A stretch of 64,000 nucleotides of DNA from contig NZ_AUBB01000041.1 in NCBI RefSeq assembly GCF_000429025.1, positions 1 through 64,000 on the forward strand. Direction: 5' to 3'. How positions within the stretch are numbered: the first letter of the stretch is position 1; every line of letters begins with the position of its first letter. This stretch comes from Actinospineispora spinosispora DSM 44797 (GTDB taxonomy: Bacteria > Actinomycetota > Actinomycetes > Mycobacteriales > Pseudonocardiaceae). Position numbers and translations under genes: made by a program. Below the pieces are notes generated by a model. It saw only the letters and a list, made by a program, of their open reading frames with translations. It did not search any database and had not been told where the DNA came from. Of this stretch, positions 17,374 to 25,304 are shown piece after piece.

Positions 17374-18264
17374 CTACCGGGGCAGCGGGGTGCCGTGGTA
17401 GCCGAGCATCTGGTCGTAGAGATCGGTGCGCCGATCCCGGTGCAGGTCGTTGTTCTGGTTCCAGATCGGAGCCGTCCGTGCCTCGGTCAGGTCGACGTCG
17501 GCGTAGAGGATGGTGTCCTCGTCCGGGCCCGCGATCCGGTCGATCGGCCAGCCGGTCGTACCGGCGATGAGCGAGTTGCCCATGAAACCGGCGCCGCGCT
17601 CCACCCCGATCCGGTCGGCGGTCGCGATGAACACGTTGTTCGCGTGCGCCGCGGTGATCGTCAGGTGCGCCGCCATGCACACCCCGCTCGCGTCGTAGAG
17701 CGGCGGCGGGGTCCACACCCAGCCGGTCGGGATGCAGATGATGTCCGCGCCGAGCTGGGTCACGATCCGGGCCGTCTCCGGGAACCAGATGTCCCAGCAG
17801 ACCAGCAGCCCGATCCGGCCGATCGGGGTGTCGTACACCGAGAACCCCTCGTCACCCGGGGTGAACCACAGCTTCTCGGTGTTCCACAGGTGCGTCTTGC
17901 GGTACCGGCCGATGTAGCCGTCGGGCCCGACCAGGATCGCGGTGTCGAACAGCTTCGCGCCCGCCCGCTCGGCCACGCAGCCCACGATGTACACGCCGTG
18001 CTCGGCGGCCAGCCGGGCGAAGGACTGCACAGTGGGGCCGTCCGGCACGGCCTCGGCGTGCGCGAACGCCTCCTCGCGGGTCTCGAACACGTAGCCCGTC
18101 GTGGCCAGCTCGGGCAGCACGATCAGCCCGGCCCCCGCCTCGGCGGCCTCGGTGATCCGCTTCTCCACGGCCAGCGCGTTGGCCTTCAGGTTCTCGACAC
18201 CCACGTGCGGCTCGAACTGGACCACCGCGACCCGGACCGGGCTGACCCGCTTGTCCTCGCTCAT
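17374..18264 (-). CDS. Nitrilase-superfamily carbon-nitrogen hydrolase
   Basis: A 296-residue member of the nitrilase superfamily. The Glu-Lys-Cys triad is in LPELATTGY, YRKTHLW and VCWDIWFPE. These enzymes hydrolyse nitriles, amides or N-carbamoyl compounds; the exact branch is not clear. ATG 18264 has GAGGAG 5 bases upstream. It is the first gene of a four-gene unit (nitrilase, membrane protein, amidase, tautomerase) and is divergent from the HxlR regulator across a large dyad, which probably controls the whole unit. Confidence 0.88.
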   Translation of the reverse strand: MSEDKRVSPVRVAVVQFEPHVGVENLKANALAVEKRITEAAEAGAGLIVLPELATTGYVFETREEAFAHAEAVPDGPTVQSFARLAAEHGVYIVGCVAERAGAKLFDTAILVGPDGYIGRYRKTHLWNTEKLWFTPGDEGFSVYDTPIGRIGLLVCWDIWFPETARIVTQLGADIICIPTGWVWTPPPLYDASGVCMAAHLTITAAHANNVFIATADRIGVERGAGFMGNSLIAGTTGWPIDRIAGPDEDTILYADVDLTEARTAPIWNQNNDLHRDRRTDLYDQMLGYHGTPLPR

Positions 18265-18276
18265 CACTGCTCCTCT

Positions 18277-18332
18277 GGTTGCATTTTTAAACCAGGTGGG
18301 ACTGTAAGGCATTCTGGTTTAAACTTGCAACC
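18277..18332. promoter_or_regulatory. Large dyad between nitrilase and HxlR genes
   Basis: Nested inverted repeats: GGTTGCA (18277-18283) pairs with TGCAACC (18326-18332) and TTTAAACCAG (18286-18295) with CTGGTTTAAA (18314-18323). It covers the divergent promoter region and is a strong candidate for the HxlR operator. Confidence 0.7.
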
Positions 18333-18354
18333 ACTAAGTCGGACAGGAGGGGTG

Positions 18355-18807
18355 ATGAGTGAGCGGGGCGTGAGTCACCGGCGGGCGGAATGTCCGGTCG
18401 CCAGGACCGTGGACGTGATCGGGGACCGCTGGTCCCTGCTGATCGTCCGGGACGTCCTCGACGGCATCGGCAGGTTCAGCGAGCTGCAGCGCAGCCTCGG
18501 ACTGGCCAAGAACATCCTGGCCACCCGGCTGCGCGACCTCGTCGCACAGGACATCCTGGAGCTGGTCCCCGCCGCCGACGGCACCGCCTACCAGGCGTAC
18601 GCGCTGACCAGGAAGGGCCGCGACCTGTTCGCCGTCATGGTGGCGCTGCGGCAATGGGGTGAGACCTACCTGTTCGACGAGGACGAGCCGCACTCGGTGC
18701 TGCTGGACAACGCGACCCAGCGCCCGGTGAAACTCCACGTGACCGACGCCCACGACCGCCCCATCACGGCCGACGACGCGTTCGTCCGCAAGGTCCCCAC
18801 AAGCTGA
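18355..18807 (+). CDS. HxlR-family winged-helix regulator
   Basis: A 150-residue HxlR regulator. The family signature runs from Cys13 (RAECPVART) through DRWSLLIVRD and the recognition segment FSELQRSLGLAKNILATRLRDL in blocks, with the wing after it. Cys13 is the position that serves as an electrophile or redox sensor in several HxlR proteins (HypR, QorR). ATG 18355 follows AGGAGGGG. It is divergent from the nitrilase-amidase unit. The C-terminal extension past residue 115 is longer than in minimal HxlR proteins. Confidence 0.88.
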   Translation: MSERGVSHRRAECPVARTVDVIGDRWSLLIVRDVLDGIGRFSELQRSLGLAKNILATRLRDLVAQDILELVPAADGTAYQAYALTRKGRDLFAVMVALRQWGETYLFDEDEPHSVLLDNATQRPVKLHVTDAHDRPITADDAFVRKVPTS

Positions 18808-18885
18808 CCGGTGCTACTTTCCGACAGTTGGATTTTCTTCGCCCGAGGCATCATGATGGGTGGGTAGTGATCGGAGGGCGGACCA

Positions 18886-19200
18886 ATGGGTGACAGTGAG
18901 CCGTCTCAGTCGGCCGAGGTGGTCGAGCGTGTCCAGCTACGCAGAAAAGGTCAGCTCACCGTGCCTCCGCAGGTGCGCCGTGCGCTGCATCTCGCTGAGG
19001 GGGACGAGGTCGAGTTCACCGTTCACGCCGACGGTGAGGTGACTCTGCGCGGAATGACCGTCATTCCCACCGACCAGCGATGGTTCTGGACCGAGGAATG
19101 GCAAGCCGGGGAACGCGAGGCCAGTGCCGAGATCGCCCGGGGCAACCTGGCGGTCTACGACGACATGGCAGAGTTGTTCGACGACATCGACCGAACCTGA
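18886..19200 (+). CDS. AbrB/MazE-type antitoxin
   Basis: A 104-residue protein. The N-terminal half (about 14-58) is an AbrB/SpoVT swapped-hairpin DNA-binding domain (LRRKGQLTVPPQVRRALHL, then GDEVEF). The acidic C-terminal tail is the part that would wrap the toxin. CGGAGGG precedes ATG 18886. Its stop is 3 bp before the toxin gene start, the normal antitoxin-first order. Expected to repress its own promoter, more so in complex with the toxin. Confidence 0.82.
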   Translation: MGDSEPSQSAEVVERVQLRRKGQLTVPPQVRRALHLAEGDEVEFTVHADGEVTLRGMTVIPTDQRWFWTEEWQAGEREASAEIARGNLAVYDDMAELFDDIDRT

Positions 19201-19203
19201 ACC

Positions 19204-19497
19204 ATGCCCACGTTCGCCCGAGCGGCCAGGTTTCTGGCCGACCTGAAGAAACTCACCCCACAACAGCGGCAACGGTTCATGGCCACTGTGCTCACCGAGT
19301 TCGTGATCGACCTGAAAGCCGGCGGTTTCCGTCCCGGTCTGCGGGTCAAACGAGTCATGGGTACGTCAGCGGTGTGGGAGATGACCTGGGCGCCGGACGG
19401 GCGGGCGACGTTCGAATACGGTGATGAGCAACGTCCGGGCGAGACTCACGTGGTGTGGCGCCGCGTCGGCACACACGACATCTTTCGTAACCCCTGA
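19204..19497 (+). CDS. RelE/ParE-fold toxin
   Basis: A 97-residue basic protein with the end pattern of RelE/ParE-like toxins (VWEMTWAPDGRATFEYG, then VVWRRVGTHDIFRNP). It follows the AbrB-type antitoxin by 3 bp. AbrB-type antitoxins are more often linked to MazF or VapC than to a RelE-fold toxin, so this pairing is slightly unusual. Target (mRNA on ribosome or gyrase) cannot be decided from sequence. Confidence 0.72.
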   Translation: MPTFARAARFLADLKKLTPQQRQRFMATVLTEFVIDLKAGGFRPGLRVKRVMGTSAVWEMTWAPDGRATFEYGDEQRPGETHVVWRRVGTHDIFRNP

Positions 19498-19505
19498 TCC
19501 GGGGT

Positions 19506-20285
19506 TCACGCCTGGTGGGGTGGGCGTTGAGTGAGGACCAGGGGGCCGTCCTCGGTGATCGCGATCGTGTGCTCGGAGTGGGCGGTGCGTGAGCCGTCGG
19601 CCGAGCGGATGGTCCAGCCGTCGGGGTCGAAGACGATGCGGTCGGTGGTGCGGGCGAACCACGGTTCGAGTGCCAGGGTCATGCCCGCCCGGAGGGGGAG
19701 ACCTCGGCCCGCGCGACCTTTGTTGGAGACGTGCGGGTCCTCGTGCATCGTGCGACCGAGTCCGTGGCCGCCGAACTCCGTGTTGATCGGATAGCCGTGG
19801 CCGGTGGCGACCGCCTCGATCGCCGCTGAGATGTCGCCCATCCGGCTGCCCGGCCGCGCGGCCCCGATGCCGGCGGTGAGTGCTTCCTCGGTCGCGCGCA
19901 GCAGTCGCAGGTCCTCATCGGCGGGGGTGCCCACGATGACGGTGCGGGCCGAGTCGGCGACCCAGCCGTCGATCTCGACCGCGAAGTCCATGCTCAGCAT
20001 GTCCCCGTCGCGCAGCACGTAGTCGTGGGGGAGTCCGTGCAGCACCGCGTCGTTGACCGACAGGCAGATGACGTTGCGGAACGGGCCCTTGCCGAAGGAC
20101 GGGGCGTAGTCCCAGTAGCAGGACTGCGCGCCGCGCTCACGGATGCGGCCGCGCACGTGGTGTTCGAGGTCGAGGAGGTTGACGCCCACGTCGGCCAGCT
20201 CGCCGACCTCGGACAGGACCTGGGCGACGAACTGCCCGGTGGTGTGCATCCGTTCGATCTCGGCGGGCGACTTCAACTCGATCAT
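19506..20285 (-). CDS. map: Type I methionine aminopeptidase (accessory copy)
   Basis: A 259-residue type I methionine aminopeptidase. The metal ligands are all present: Asp in MDFAVEIDG, Asp in VADSAR, His in GGHGLGRTMHEDP, Glu in LALEPW and Glu in HSEHTIAI. It removes N-terminal Met from nascent proteins. Housekeeping map genes usually sit in the ribosomal secY-adk operon; this one instead stands alone divergent from an XRE regulator, which marks it as an accessory, regulated copy. ATG 20285 has GAGGA just upstream. Confidence 0.9.
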   Translation of the reverse strand: MIELKSPAEIERMHTTGQFVAQVLSEVGELADVGVNLLDLEHHVRGRIRERGAQSCYWDYAPSFGKGPFRNVICLSVNDAVLHGLPHDYVLRDGDMLSMDFAVEIDGWVADSARTVIVGTPADEDLRLLRATEEALTAGIGAARPGSRMGDISAAIEAVATGHGYPINTEFGGHGLGRTMHEDPHVSNKGRAGRGLPLRAGMTLALEPWFARTTDRIVFDPDGWTIRSADGSRTAHSEHTIAITEDGPLVLTQRPPHQA

Positions 20286-20309
20286 GGGGGTCCTCACGCG
20301 TCGTGCATC

Positions 20310-20352
20310 GGTATAATAATACCAACGTAGCACTTGCGGGTATTTAAATACC
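20310..20352. promoter_or_regulatory. Twin XRE operators between map and the XRE gene
   Basis: Two 14-bp palindromes: GGTATAATAATACC (20310-20323) and GGTATTTAAATACC (20339-20352), centres 29 bp apart, each followed by AAC. They share GGTAT-4 bp-ATACC and lie in the divergent promoter. The second would overlap a longer reading of the XRE gene, which supports its GTG start at 20370. Confidence 0.82.
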
Positions 20353-20369
20353 AACCGTACCCTGGTGTC

Positions 20370-20636
20370 GTGGTCCGCAACCCGCTCACCCCAGAACAGA
20401 TCGAGGCTGGCCGGCGTCTCGGAAGGCTGCTGCGTGACGCGCGGGCGGAACGCGATCTCGGCGAGGTGGCGCGGGCGGCCGGCATGTCACCGGAGACGCT
20501 GCGCAAGATCGAGACCGGAAGGCTCCCGACGCCGGCGTTCGGCACGATCGCCTGCCTCAGCGAGGTGCTCGACCTGCCGATCCAGGACCTGGCCGCCGTC
20601 TGGCGCAACAGTCCGCGCCTCGAAGCGGCGTCCTGA
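20370..20636 (+). CDS. XRE-family regulator
   Basis: An 88-residue protein that is little more than a Cro/C1-type helix-turn-helix (about residues 22-75, GEVARAAGMSPETLRKIETG then FGTIACLSEVLDL). GTG 20370 is preferred over 20334 because the longer version would run through an operator. It is divergent from the methionine aminopeptidase gene and probably represses both promoters through the twin GGTAT/ATACC sites. Confidence 0.88.
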   Translation: MVRNPLTPEQIEAGRRLGRLLRDARAERDLGEVARAAGMSPETLRKIETGRLPTPAFGTIACLSEVLDLPIQDLAAVWRNSPRLEAAS

Positions 20637-20821
20637 CTCGCGGGGTATGGGTTCAGATCGGGCGGTGGTCGCCTCGCGGCGAGTGGCGCACCAGGGCTTC
20701 AGCCGAACGATCGTCCCTGGCGGCGTTTCAATTGTGAGACCCGGGGACACAGTCCGCCCGACCTGAACATCCCCTCCAACGTACGACGCCCGCCAAAGAT
20801 TCCCGGCCGTCCGATCGCGAT

Positions 20822-20838
20822 TGACTGTTTATCAGTCA
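20822..20838. promoter_or_regulatory. Dyad upstream of the VOC/FAH/TetR unit
   Basis: TGACTG-5 bp-CAGTCA, a 17-bp dyad 20 bp before the VOC start. Its geometry fits a TetR-family operator, and the third gene of the unit encodes a TetR protein. Confidence 0.55.
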
Positions 20839-20857
20839 GTATGTGAGAGTACGCACC

Positions 20858-21445
20858 ATGAGGCTCGCTCACGTCGTCTACAAGACTCCCCGGCCGAGAC
20901 GGATGATCGACTGGTACATCCAGGTGCTCGACGCGACGGTGGTCTTCGAGAACGAGCGCCTCGCGTTCCTCACCTACGACGACGAGCACCACCGCATCGC
21001 GCTGGTCACCGTGCCGGGGCTGCTCCGGGTCCCGGGAGCGGTGTGGCGGTACTACCGCAAGTTCTGGGGTGTGGACCACGTCGCGTTCACCCTCGACGAT
21101 CTCGGGACCCTGGTCGCCACCTACCGGCGCCTCGCCGACGCCGGGATCGAGCCGGTGTGGTGCATCAACCACGGCCCCACCACGTCGATGTACTACGAGG
21201 ATCCCGACGGGCACCGGATCGAGCTGCAGGTCGACAACTTCTCGACCAGCGACGAGCTGCACGGATGGTTCTCCGGCGGCGACTTCGCGCGCAACCCGAT
21301 CGGCGTCGAGTTCGACCCCGATGTCCTGGAACGCCGGCTGGCCGCCGACGTGCCGATCTCCACCCTGGTCACGCAGGGCTCGGCACCTCCCGACGATCGC
21401 CCGGCCCGCGCGGGCATGCGCACCCTGCGCTGGAAGACGCTCTAG
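20858..21445 (+). CDS. VOC-family (extradiol dioxygenase-like) protein
   Basis: A 195-residue vicinal-oxygen-chelate protein. The opening MRLAHVVYKT (His at 5) starts the first beta-alpha-beta-beta-beta module, a second metal His is in DHVAFTLDD, and DPDGHRIELQV supplies the usual Glu. This is the arrangement of type I extradiol dioxygenases and glyoxalases. GTG 20843 is an alternative start 5 codons upstream. It is followed 9 bp later by an FAH-family hydrolase and then a TetR gene, a combination seen in ring-cleavage pathways (inference for function). Confidence 0.75.
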   Translation: MRLAHVVYKTPRPRRMIDWYIQVLDATVVFENERLAFLTYDDEHHRIALVTVPGLLRVPGAVWRYYRKFWGVDHVAFTLDDLGTLVATYRRLADAGIEPVWCINHGPTTSMYYEDPDGHRIELQVDNFSTSDELHGWFSGGDFARNPIGVEFDPDVLERRLAADVPISTLVTQGSAPPDDRPARAGMRTLRWKTL

Positions 21446-21454
21446 GGGCGACCG

Positions 21455-22372
21455 GTGCGACTGACGACCTTTCACACCGGCGACGGCGGCGCTCGTCCGG
21501 GAGTGATCCTCGGCGAGGACGTCGCCGAGCTGACCGGCCCGGCGTCGATCCGCGAGCTCCTGGGGCGGCCCGACTGGGCCGCCGAGCTGCCGTCGCTGGT
21601 CACGCGGTCCCCACGCCGGCCGCTCACGGACGTGAGGCAGTGCGCTCCGGTGCCGGACCCGCCGAAATACCTTGCGATCGGGCTCAACGCGCCGGATCAC
21701 CGCAAGGACGTCACCGTGCGGTGGCTGGTGCGTGAGCCCAGGCTGCTGCGCATCGCCGCCGGTTACCTGCTGGCCCATCCTCGTCCGCGTCATCCGTTGT
21801 TCTTCGCGAAAGCCACCTCGTCGATCTGCGGACCGGATGATCCGATCGTCCTGCCCCGGGACGCCTCGAAGGTCGACTGGGAAGGCGAGCTGGCGGTGGT
21901 TGTCGGGACACGCATCCACGACGTGAGCCCGGAGACCGCGCGCCGGGCCATCGCCGGGTACCTCATCGCGAACGACGTGTCGGTGCGCGACTGGCAGACC
22001 GACAACCCCACCTCGGCGGCGATGGCGAAGGGCTACCCCAGCCACGGGCCGCTCGGGCCCTGGCTGGTCACCGCCGACCGGTTCGACCCGCGCGACAGTG
22101 AGCTGCGCACCTACCTCAACGGCGAGCTGCGTCAACGCGGCCGCATCGCCGACCTGATCCTGTCGCCCGCCGAGATCCTCAGCCGGCTCAGCGGGTTCTG
22201 TGTGCTGGAACCCGGGGACGTCATCGCCTGCGGCACGTTCTCCGGGACCGGATGGCCGGTCGGCCGATTCCTGCGGCCCGGCGACACCGTGCGCATCGAG
22301 GTGGACGGCATCGGCGAGCTGACCAACCCGGTCAGCGCCCGTCCGGCCGTGACGCCGACGCCGTCCGGGTAG
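21455..22372 (+). CDS. Fumarylacetoacetate hydrolase-family protein
   Basis: A 305-residue FAH-family enzyme. The metal site is visible as the DWEGELAVVVG block with a preceding PRDASKV segment, and the family end pattern GDVIACGTFSGTG follows. Family reactions are hydrolysis of C-C bonds in beta-diketo acids, hydration/decarboxylation of hydroxymuconate-type acids, or isomerisation. With the VOC dioxygenase-like gene upstream, processing of a ring-cleavage product is plausible. GTG start at 21455; the stop is 10 bp before the TetR start. Confidence 0.85.
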   Translation: MRLTTFHTGDGGARPGVILGEDVAELTGPASIRELLGRPDWAAELPSLVTRSPRRPLTDVRQCAPVPDPPKYLAIGLNAPDHRKDVTVRWLVREPRLLRIAAGYLLAHPRPRHPLFFAKATSSICGPDDPIVLPRDASKVDWEGELAVVVGTRIHDVSPETARRAIAGYLIANDVSVRDWQTDNPTSAAMAKGYPSHGPLGPWLVTADRFDPRDSELRTYLNGELRQRGRIADLILSPAEILSRLSGFCVLEPGDVIACGTFSGTGWPVGRFLRPGDTVRIEVDGIGELTNPVSARPAVTPTPSG

Positions 22373-22382
22373 ATTCACCGTG

Positions 22383-23057
22383 ATGGCGCCCAGGCAGACG
22401 ACCCGAGCCCGCAAGGTCGTCGGCGAAGGACGCCGGGCACTCGTCGACGCGGCCAGGTCGCTGTTCACCACTCGCCCCTACGACCAGGTCACCACCGCCC
22501 AGATCGCGGAGAAGGCCGACGTGGCGTACGGGCTGATCACCCACCATTTCGTCAACAAGCGCGGCCTGTACCAGGCCGTGCTCGACGAGATCGCGGCGGA
22601 GATCGCCCAGCACCAGCTCGCGCCGGCACCTCAGGGCGCCTCACTCGTCGACCGGCTCCGGCACAGCATGCGCAGCCACATCACCCACGTCGACGGCTAC
22701 GCCGACAGTTTCGTCGCGTTCGTGCGCGGCAACATCGGCGTGGACCCCGATCAGCAGTCCGCGCTCGACACGTTGCGATGGCAGGGCGCGCAATGGCTCC
22801 TGCTGATGGTCGGCATCACCGAGCCGCTGCCGCCCGCGTTGCGTGCCGGGATGCACGGCTGGGTCGGTCACCTCGACGAGCTGATGATCGACCGCATCAC
22901 CCACGGTGACCTCGACATCGACACCATCGTCGAGCTCGCCACCGCCGCACTGGTCACGACCCTGCGCACCGCGGCACGACTGGACCCGTCGATCACCTTC
23001 GCGCCGGAGGTCCTGCGCGAACTCGACGCGTTCGACGTCGCCACGCGCCCGAGGTGA
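22383..23057 (+). CDS. TetR-family regulator
   Basis: A 224-residue TetR regulator. N-terminal helix-turn-helix at about 30-55 (TTAQIAEKADVAYGLITHHF then VNKRGLYQAV). It is third in the VOC-FAH unit and probably acts on the dyad at 20822-20838. ATG 22383 directly follows a GTG at 22380; either may be used. Confidence 0.88.
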   Translation: MAPRQTTRARKVVGEGRRALVDAARSLFTTRPYDQVTTAQIAEKADVAYGLITHHFVNKRGLYQAVLDEIAAEIAQHQLAPAPQGASLVDRLRHSMRSHITHVDGYADSFVAFVRGNIGVDPDQQSALDTLRWQGAQWLLLMVGITEPLPPALRAGMHGWVGHLDELMIDRITHGDLDIDTIVELATAALVTTLRTAARLDPSITFAPEVLRELDAFDVATRPR

Positions 23058-23067
23058 GCGGACAGGG

Positions 23068-23484
23068 TCACTCGCCGAAGATCGCGCGATGCCCGGCCGC
23101 CGTATCCATGTACTCGCGGACGTGGCAGATCAGCCCGTCTCGCACGGTGAAGACAAAGCAGTAGTCGTTGGTATAGGCGTGACCGTTCGCCAGGGTCGCG
23201 CGCATCGTCTCCTCCACGACGACCCGGTCACCGTCGGCGTGGAAACCGTGGAAGTCCAGCTCCACACCACTGACGAACAGCCGAGGGAAGTCGTGCGCCA
23301 GGAACCGCGCGATCGCGTCACGGCCGACCATGTGGCTGGGCACGCCGAGCGCGACAGCGGTCGCATTGCCCGCCGGGGCCAGCCATTCGGCGTCCTCGGT
23401 GAAGAGCTGGACGATCTGCTCCGCATCGTGAGTCGCGAACGCGTGCCACGCCGACTGGACGATGGTCCGATTATCCGTCTCCAT
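23068..23484 (-). CDS. SnoaL/NTF2-like protein
   Basis: A 138-residue single-domain NTF2-like protein of the SnoaL-type limonene-epoxide-hydrolase/ketosteroid-isomerase superfamily: an N-terminal helix pair (WHAFATHDAEQIVQLF), then the curved sheet with EWLAPAG and HVREYMDT near the end. Members are isomerases, cyclases, hydrolases or non-catalytic. No active-site assignment is possible from what I can see. It is convergent with the TetR gene and is followed upstream by a hairpin. Confidence 0.75.
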   Translation of the reverse strand: METDNRTIVQSAWHAFATHDAEQIVQLFTEDAEWLAPAGNATAVALGVPSHMVGRDAIARFLAHDFPRLFVSGVELDFHGFHADGDRVVVEETMRATLANGHAYTNDYCFVFTVRDGLICHVREYMDTAAGHRAIFGE

Positions 23485-23552
23485 GACAGAAGGCTAGGTA
23501 CGCACGCCCTGGGCGTGCTGGCGGAAATCGGACAAGATCACCGTCACCGCGC

Positions 23553-23626
23553 CGACACCGCGCACCGGAAGTCCACACCGCGCCCCGTGCACAGTGCGCG
23601 CTGTGACGACGCGGTGCGCGGTGTCG
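23553..23626. terminator. Hairpin, GACACCGCGCACC family
   Basis: Arms CGACACCGCGCACC (23553-23566) and GGTGCGCGGTGTCG (23613-23626), with a second inner pairing. A close copy lies at 30955-31036. Confidence 0.6.
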
Positions 23627-23731
23627 CGCATTATCGCGGACGCTGCGATGCGTGAACGGTGGCGGCTGCCAGCCGGACCCGTATCGGAGTCGGCCACTGC
23701 ACAGTTGACCGGATGCCTCCGCGGCGGGCAG

Positions 23732-23989
23732 CTAAGTCCGGTAGACCTCGCGTCGGTGGCCCACAGCGACCACGACGACAAGCAGCACGCCGTCGTCGAT
23801 CTGGTAGACGATGCGGTAGTCACCGGTACGGACTCGCCACGCTGGTCGCCCGCCAAGTGGTGTCGCCGCGGGTGGGCGAGGGTTCTCCGCAAGGAGTGCG
23901 ATGGTGCCTTGGATGCGGCGCTGGGCCTGCTTGTCCAGTTTCCGTAGTGCCTTTGCCGCCGCCGGCCGCAGCTCGATCCGGTAGGTCAC
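23732..23989 (-). CDS. relE: RelE-family mRNA interferase toxin
   Basis: An 85-residue RelE/ParE-superfamily toxin: VTYRIELRPAAAKALRKLDK at the start, then WRVRTGDYRIVYQIDD and HRREVYR at the end, the canonical RelE ending. GTG 23989 overlaps the antitoxin stop (GTGA), giving coupled translation. It would cleave mRNA on the ribosome when free of antitoxin. Confidence 0.9.
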   Translation of the reverse strand: MTYRIELRPAAAKALRKLDKQAQRRIQGTIALLAENPRPPAATPLGGRPAWRVRTGDYRIVYQIDDGVLLVVVVAVGHRREVYRT

Positions 23990-24231
23990 AGACCCAGGTC
24001 CGCCTTGACCTGGTCCCATGGGATGTTCGGCCCCTCATCGGCCATGGCTTCGTCATAGGCAGCGACATCTTCGGCGTCCTCGGCAAGAGCCAACAGTGCC
24101 TCGTAGCGGTCCGGGCTGATGATGACCGCGACCGGGCGCCCGTGGCGCTCGAGGGTGACCGCTTCAGTGTGCGCGGTCTCGATAACCTCGGGTAGCTGCC
24201 CGCGGGCATCGCTCACACTCATCGTCGACAT
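23986..24231 (-). CDS. relB: Phd/YefM-family antitoxin
   Basis: An 81-residue antitoxin: MSVSDARGQLPEVIETA followed by VTLERHGRPVAVIISPDRYEAL is the Phd/YefM DNA-binding fold, and the acidic C-terminal tail (from about 50) should bind the toxin. It precedes the RelE gene with a 4-base overlap. An inverted repeat directly upstream of the ATG is the expected autoregulatory operator. Confidence 0.9.
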   Translation of the reverse strand: MSTMSVSDARGQLPEVIETAHTEAVTLERHGRPVAVIISPDRYEALLALAEDAEDVAAYDEAMADEGPNIPWDQVKADLGL

Positions 24232-24238
24232 ACCTTAA

Positions 24239-24268
24239 TTGTACAAAATATTTGTCATTTTGTACCAA
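24239..24268. promoter_or_regulatory. Antitoxin operator
   Basis: GTACAAAAT (24241-24249) and ATTTTGTAC (24257-24265), a perfect inverted repeat with a 7-bp spacer, extending imperfectly outward. It lies within 40 bp upstream of the antitoxin ATG and is AT-rich in a GC-rich genome, as expected for a Phd/YefM autoregulatory site. Confidence 0.8.
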
Positions 24269-24548
24269 TCTGTAGTGAGTGCATCGCTGTCGCCCGGAGA
24301 GGTCATACCACTTCGGGACAGCCACACCCGGCTCGCGGTGCGAACCACGGTCTCCGGTGTAGCGAACCGGGAGAGAGACCCTCGAGCCTGCCGGTCATCC
24401 CCCTATCCAGCCAGGTCTCGAGTGCGCCAGTGTGAACGGTAGCGGCCGACACCGACATTCATCGCAGCTCGGGGCGCTGTTGCAGCCCGCGGTTGTGCGC
24501 GGCCGATACGTTCGTGTCTTGTTCATCTGCCTGTGAAAGGTTGCGCCG

Positions 24549-25262
24549 GTGGGCGATGACATCGAACAGAGCGCTGGTTCGGCGAAGCCGGAGCAGCCTT
24601 CTGCCGTCGTGCGCCCTGATGCGTTCGGTGAACCGCGCCCGCCGGCCGCGCCGCGCCGCTCAGACGCGTCCTATCGGCACCCGGCTGAGGTGATCCATCT
24701 GGATCCGCGCCAGCCGCGGCGGCGTTGGCAGATCGGTCCGGCGGAACGGCCGGCGTTGGAAGCGGTGGTGGTGTCCGGGCGGGCGCGGCTGGTGGCGGCG
24801 GCGTGGGAGTCGTCGTGGGTCGCGGCTGTTTCGGTGTTCGTGTTCGTGTTCTTCGTGGGGTTTCGCGACCTGCCTGTCAGCACTGGGCTGTGGTTGCTGG
24901 TGGTGCCTGTCGTGTTGTCGCTGTGGTGGCGGTGGCGGGCTTGCCGCAGCGAGTTCCCGCCACCGGTCGTGGCCGGTAGTGACTGGGTCGGGCCGAGACG
25001 GGGTCGCCGGTCGGGGTGGCTGCCGCTGTATGAACTGACGCTGGTCGGCGCGGCGGAGCAACGCGACAGCACCGGCGAGCCCATCCCCGGGGCGGTCGCG
25101 CTGGTTCTGATGGCTGGTGAACGGGGTGGCATGTGGCTGGAACTGGATTTGCTGCAGACCAACCCGGCGTTGTGGGACTTGGTGTATCAGGGCGTCGCCG
25201 CGTCGATCGCCGCCGGCGCGGAGGTCACCGAGGAGGGTCGGCAGGCGCTGCGCCACCTCTGA
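24549..25262 (+). CDS. Hypothetical membrane protein
   Basis: A 237-residue protein of no recognised family. Residues 1-75 are hydrophilic and rich in Pro, Arg and Glu. Two adjacent hydrophobic spans (about 88-105 and 110-125, SVFVFVFFVGF and LWLLVVPVVLSLWW) form a hairpin in the membrane. A soluble C-terminal domain of about 100 residues follows. The start is a GTG with a modest ribosome site. It is convergent with the TPR gene. Confidence 0.6.
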   Translation: MGDDIEQSAGSAKPEQPSAVVRPDAFGEPRPPAAPRRSDASYRHPAEVIHLDPRQPRRRWQIGPAERPALEAVVVSGRARLVAAAWESSWVAAVSVFVFVFFVGFRDLPVSTGLWLLVVPVVLSLWWRWRACRSEFPPPVVAGSDWVGPRRGRRSGWLPLYELTLVGAAEQRDSTGEPIPGAVALVLMAGERGGMWLELDLLQTNPALWDLVYQGVAASIAAGAEVTEEGRQALRHL

Positions 25263-25304
25263 TCATGCGCCTGGGGTGACGGCGGCCGCGCTCGGCGTGG
25301 TGGC

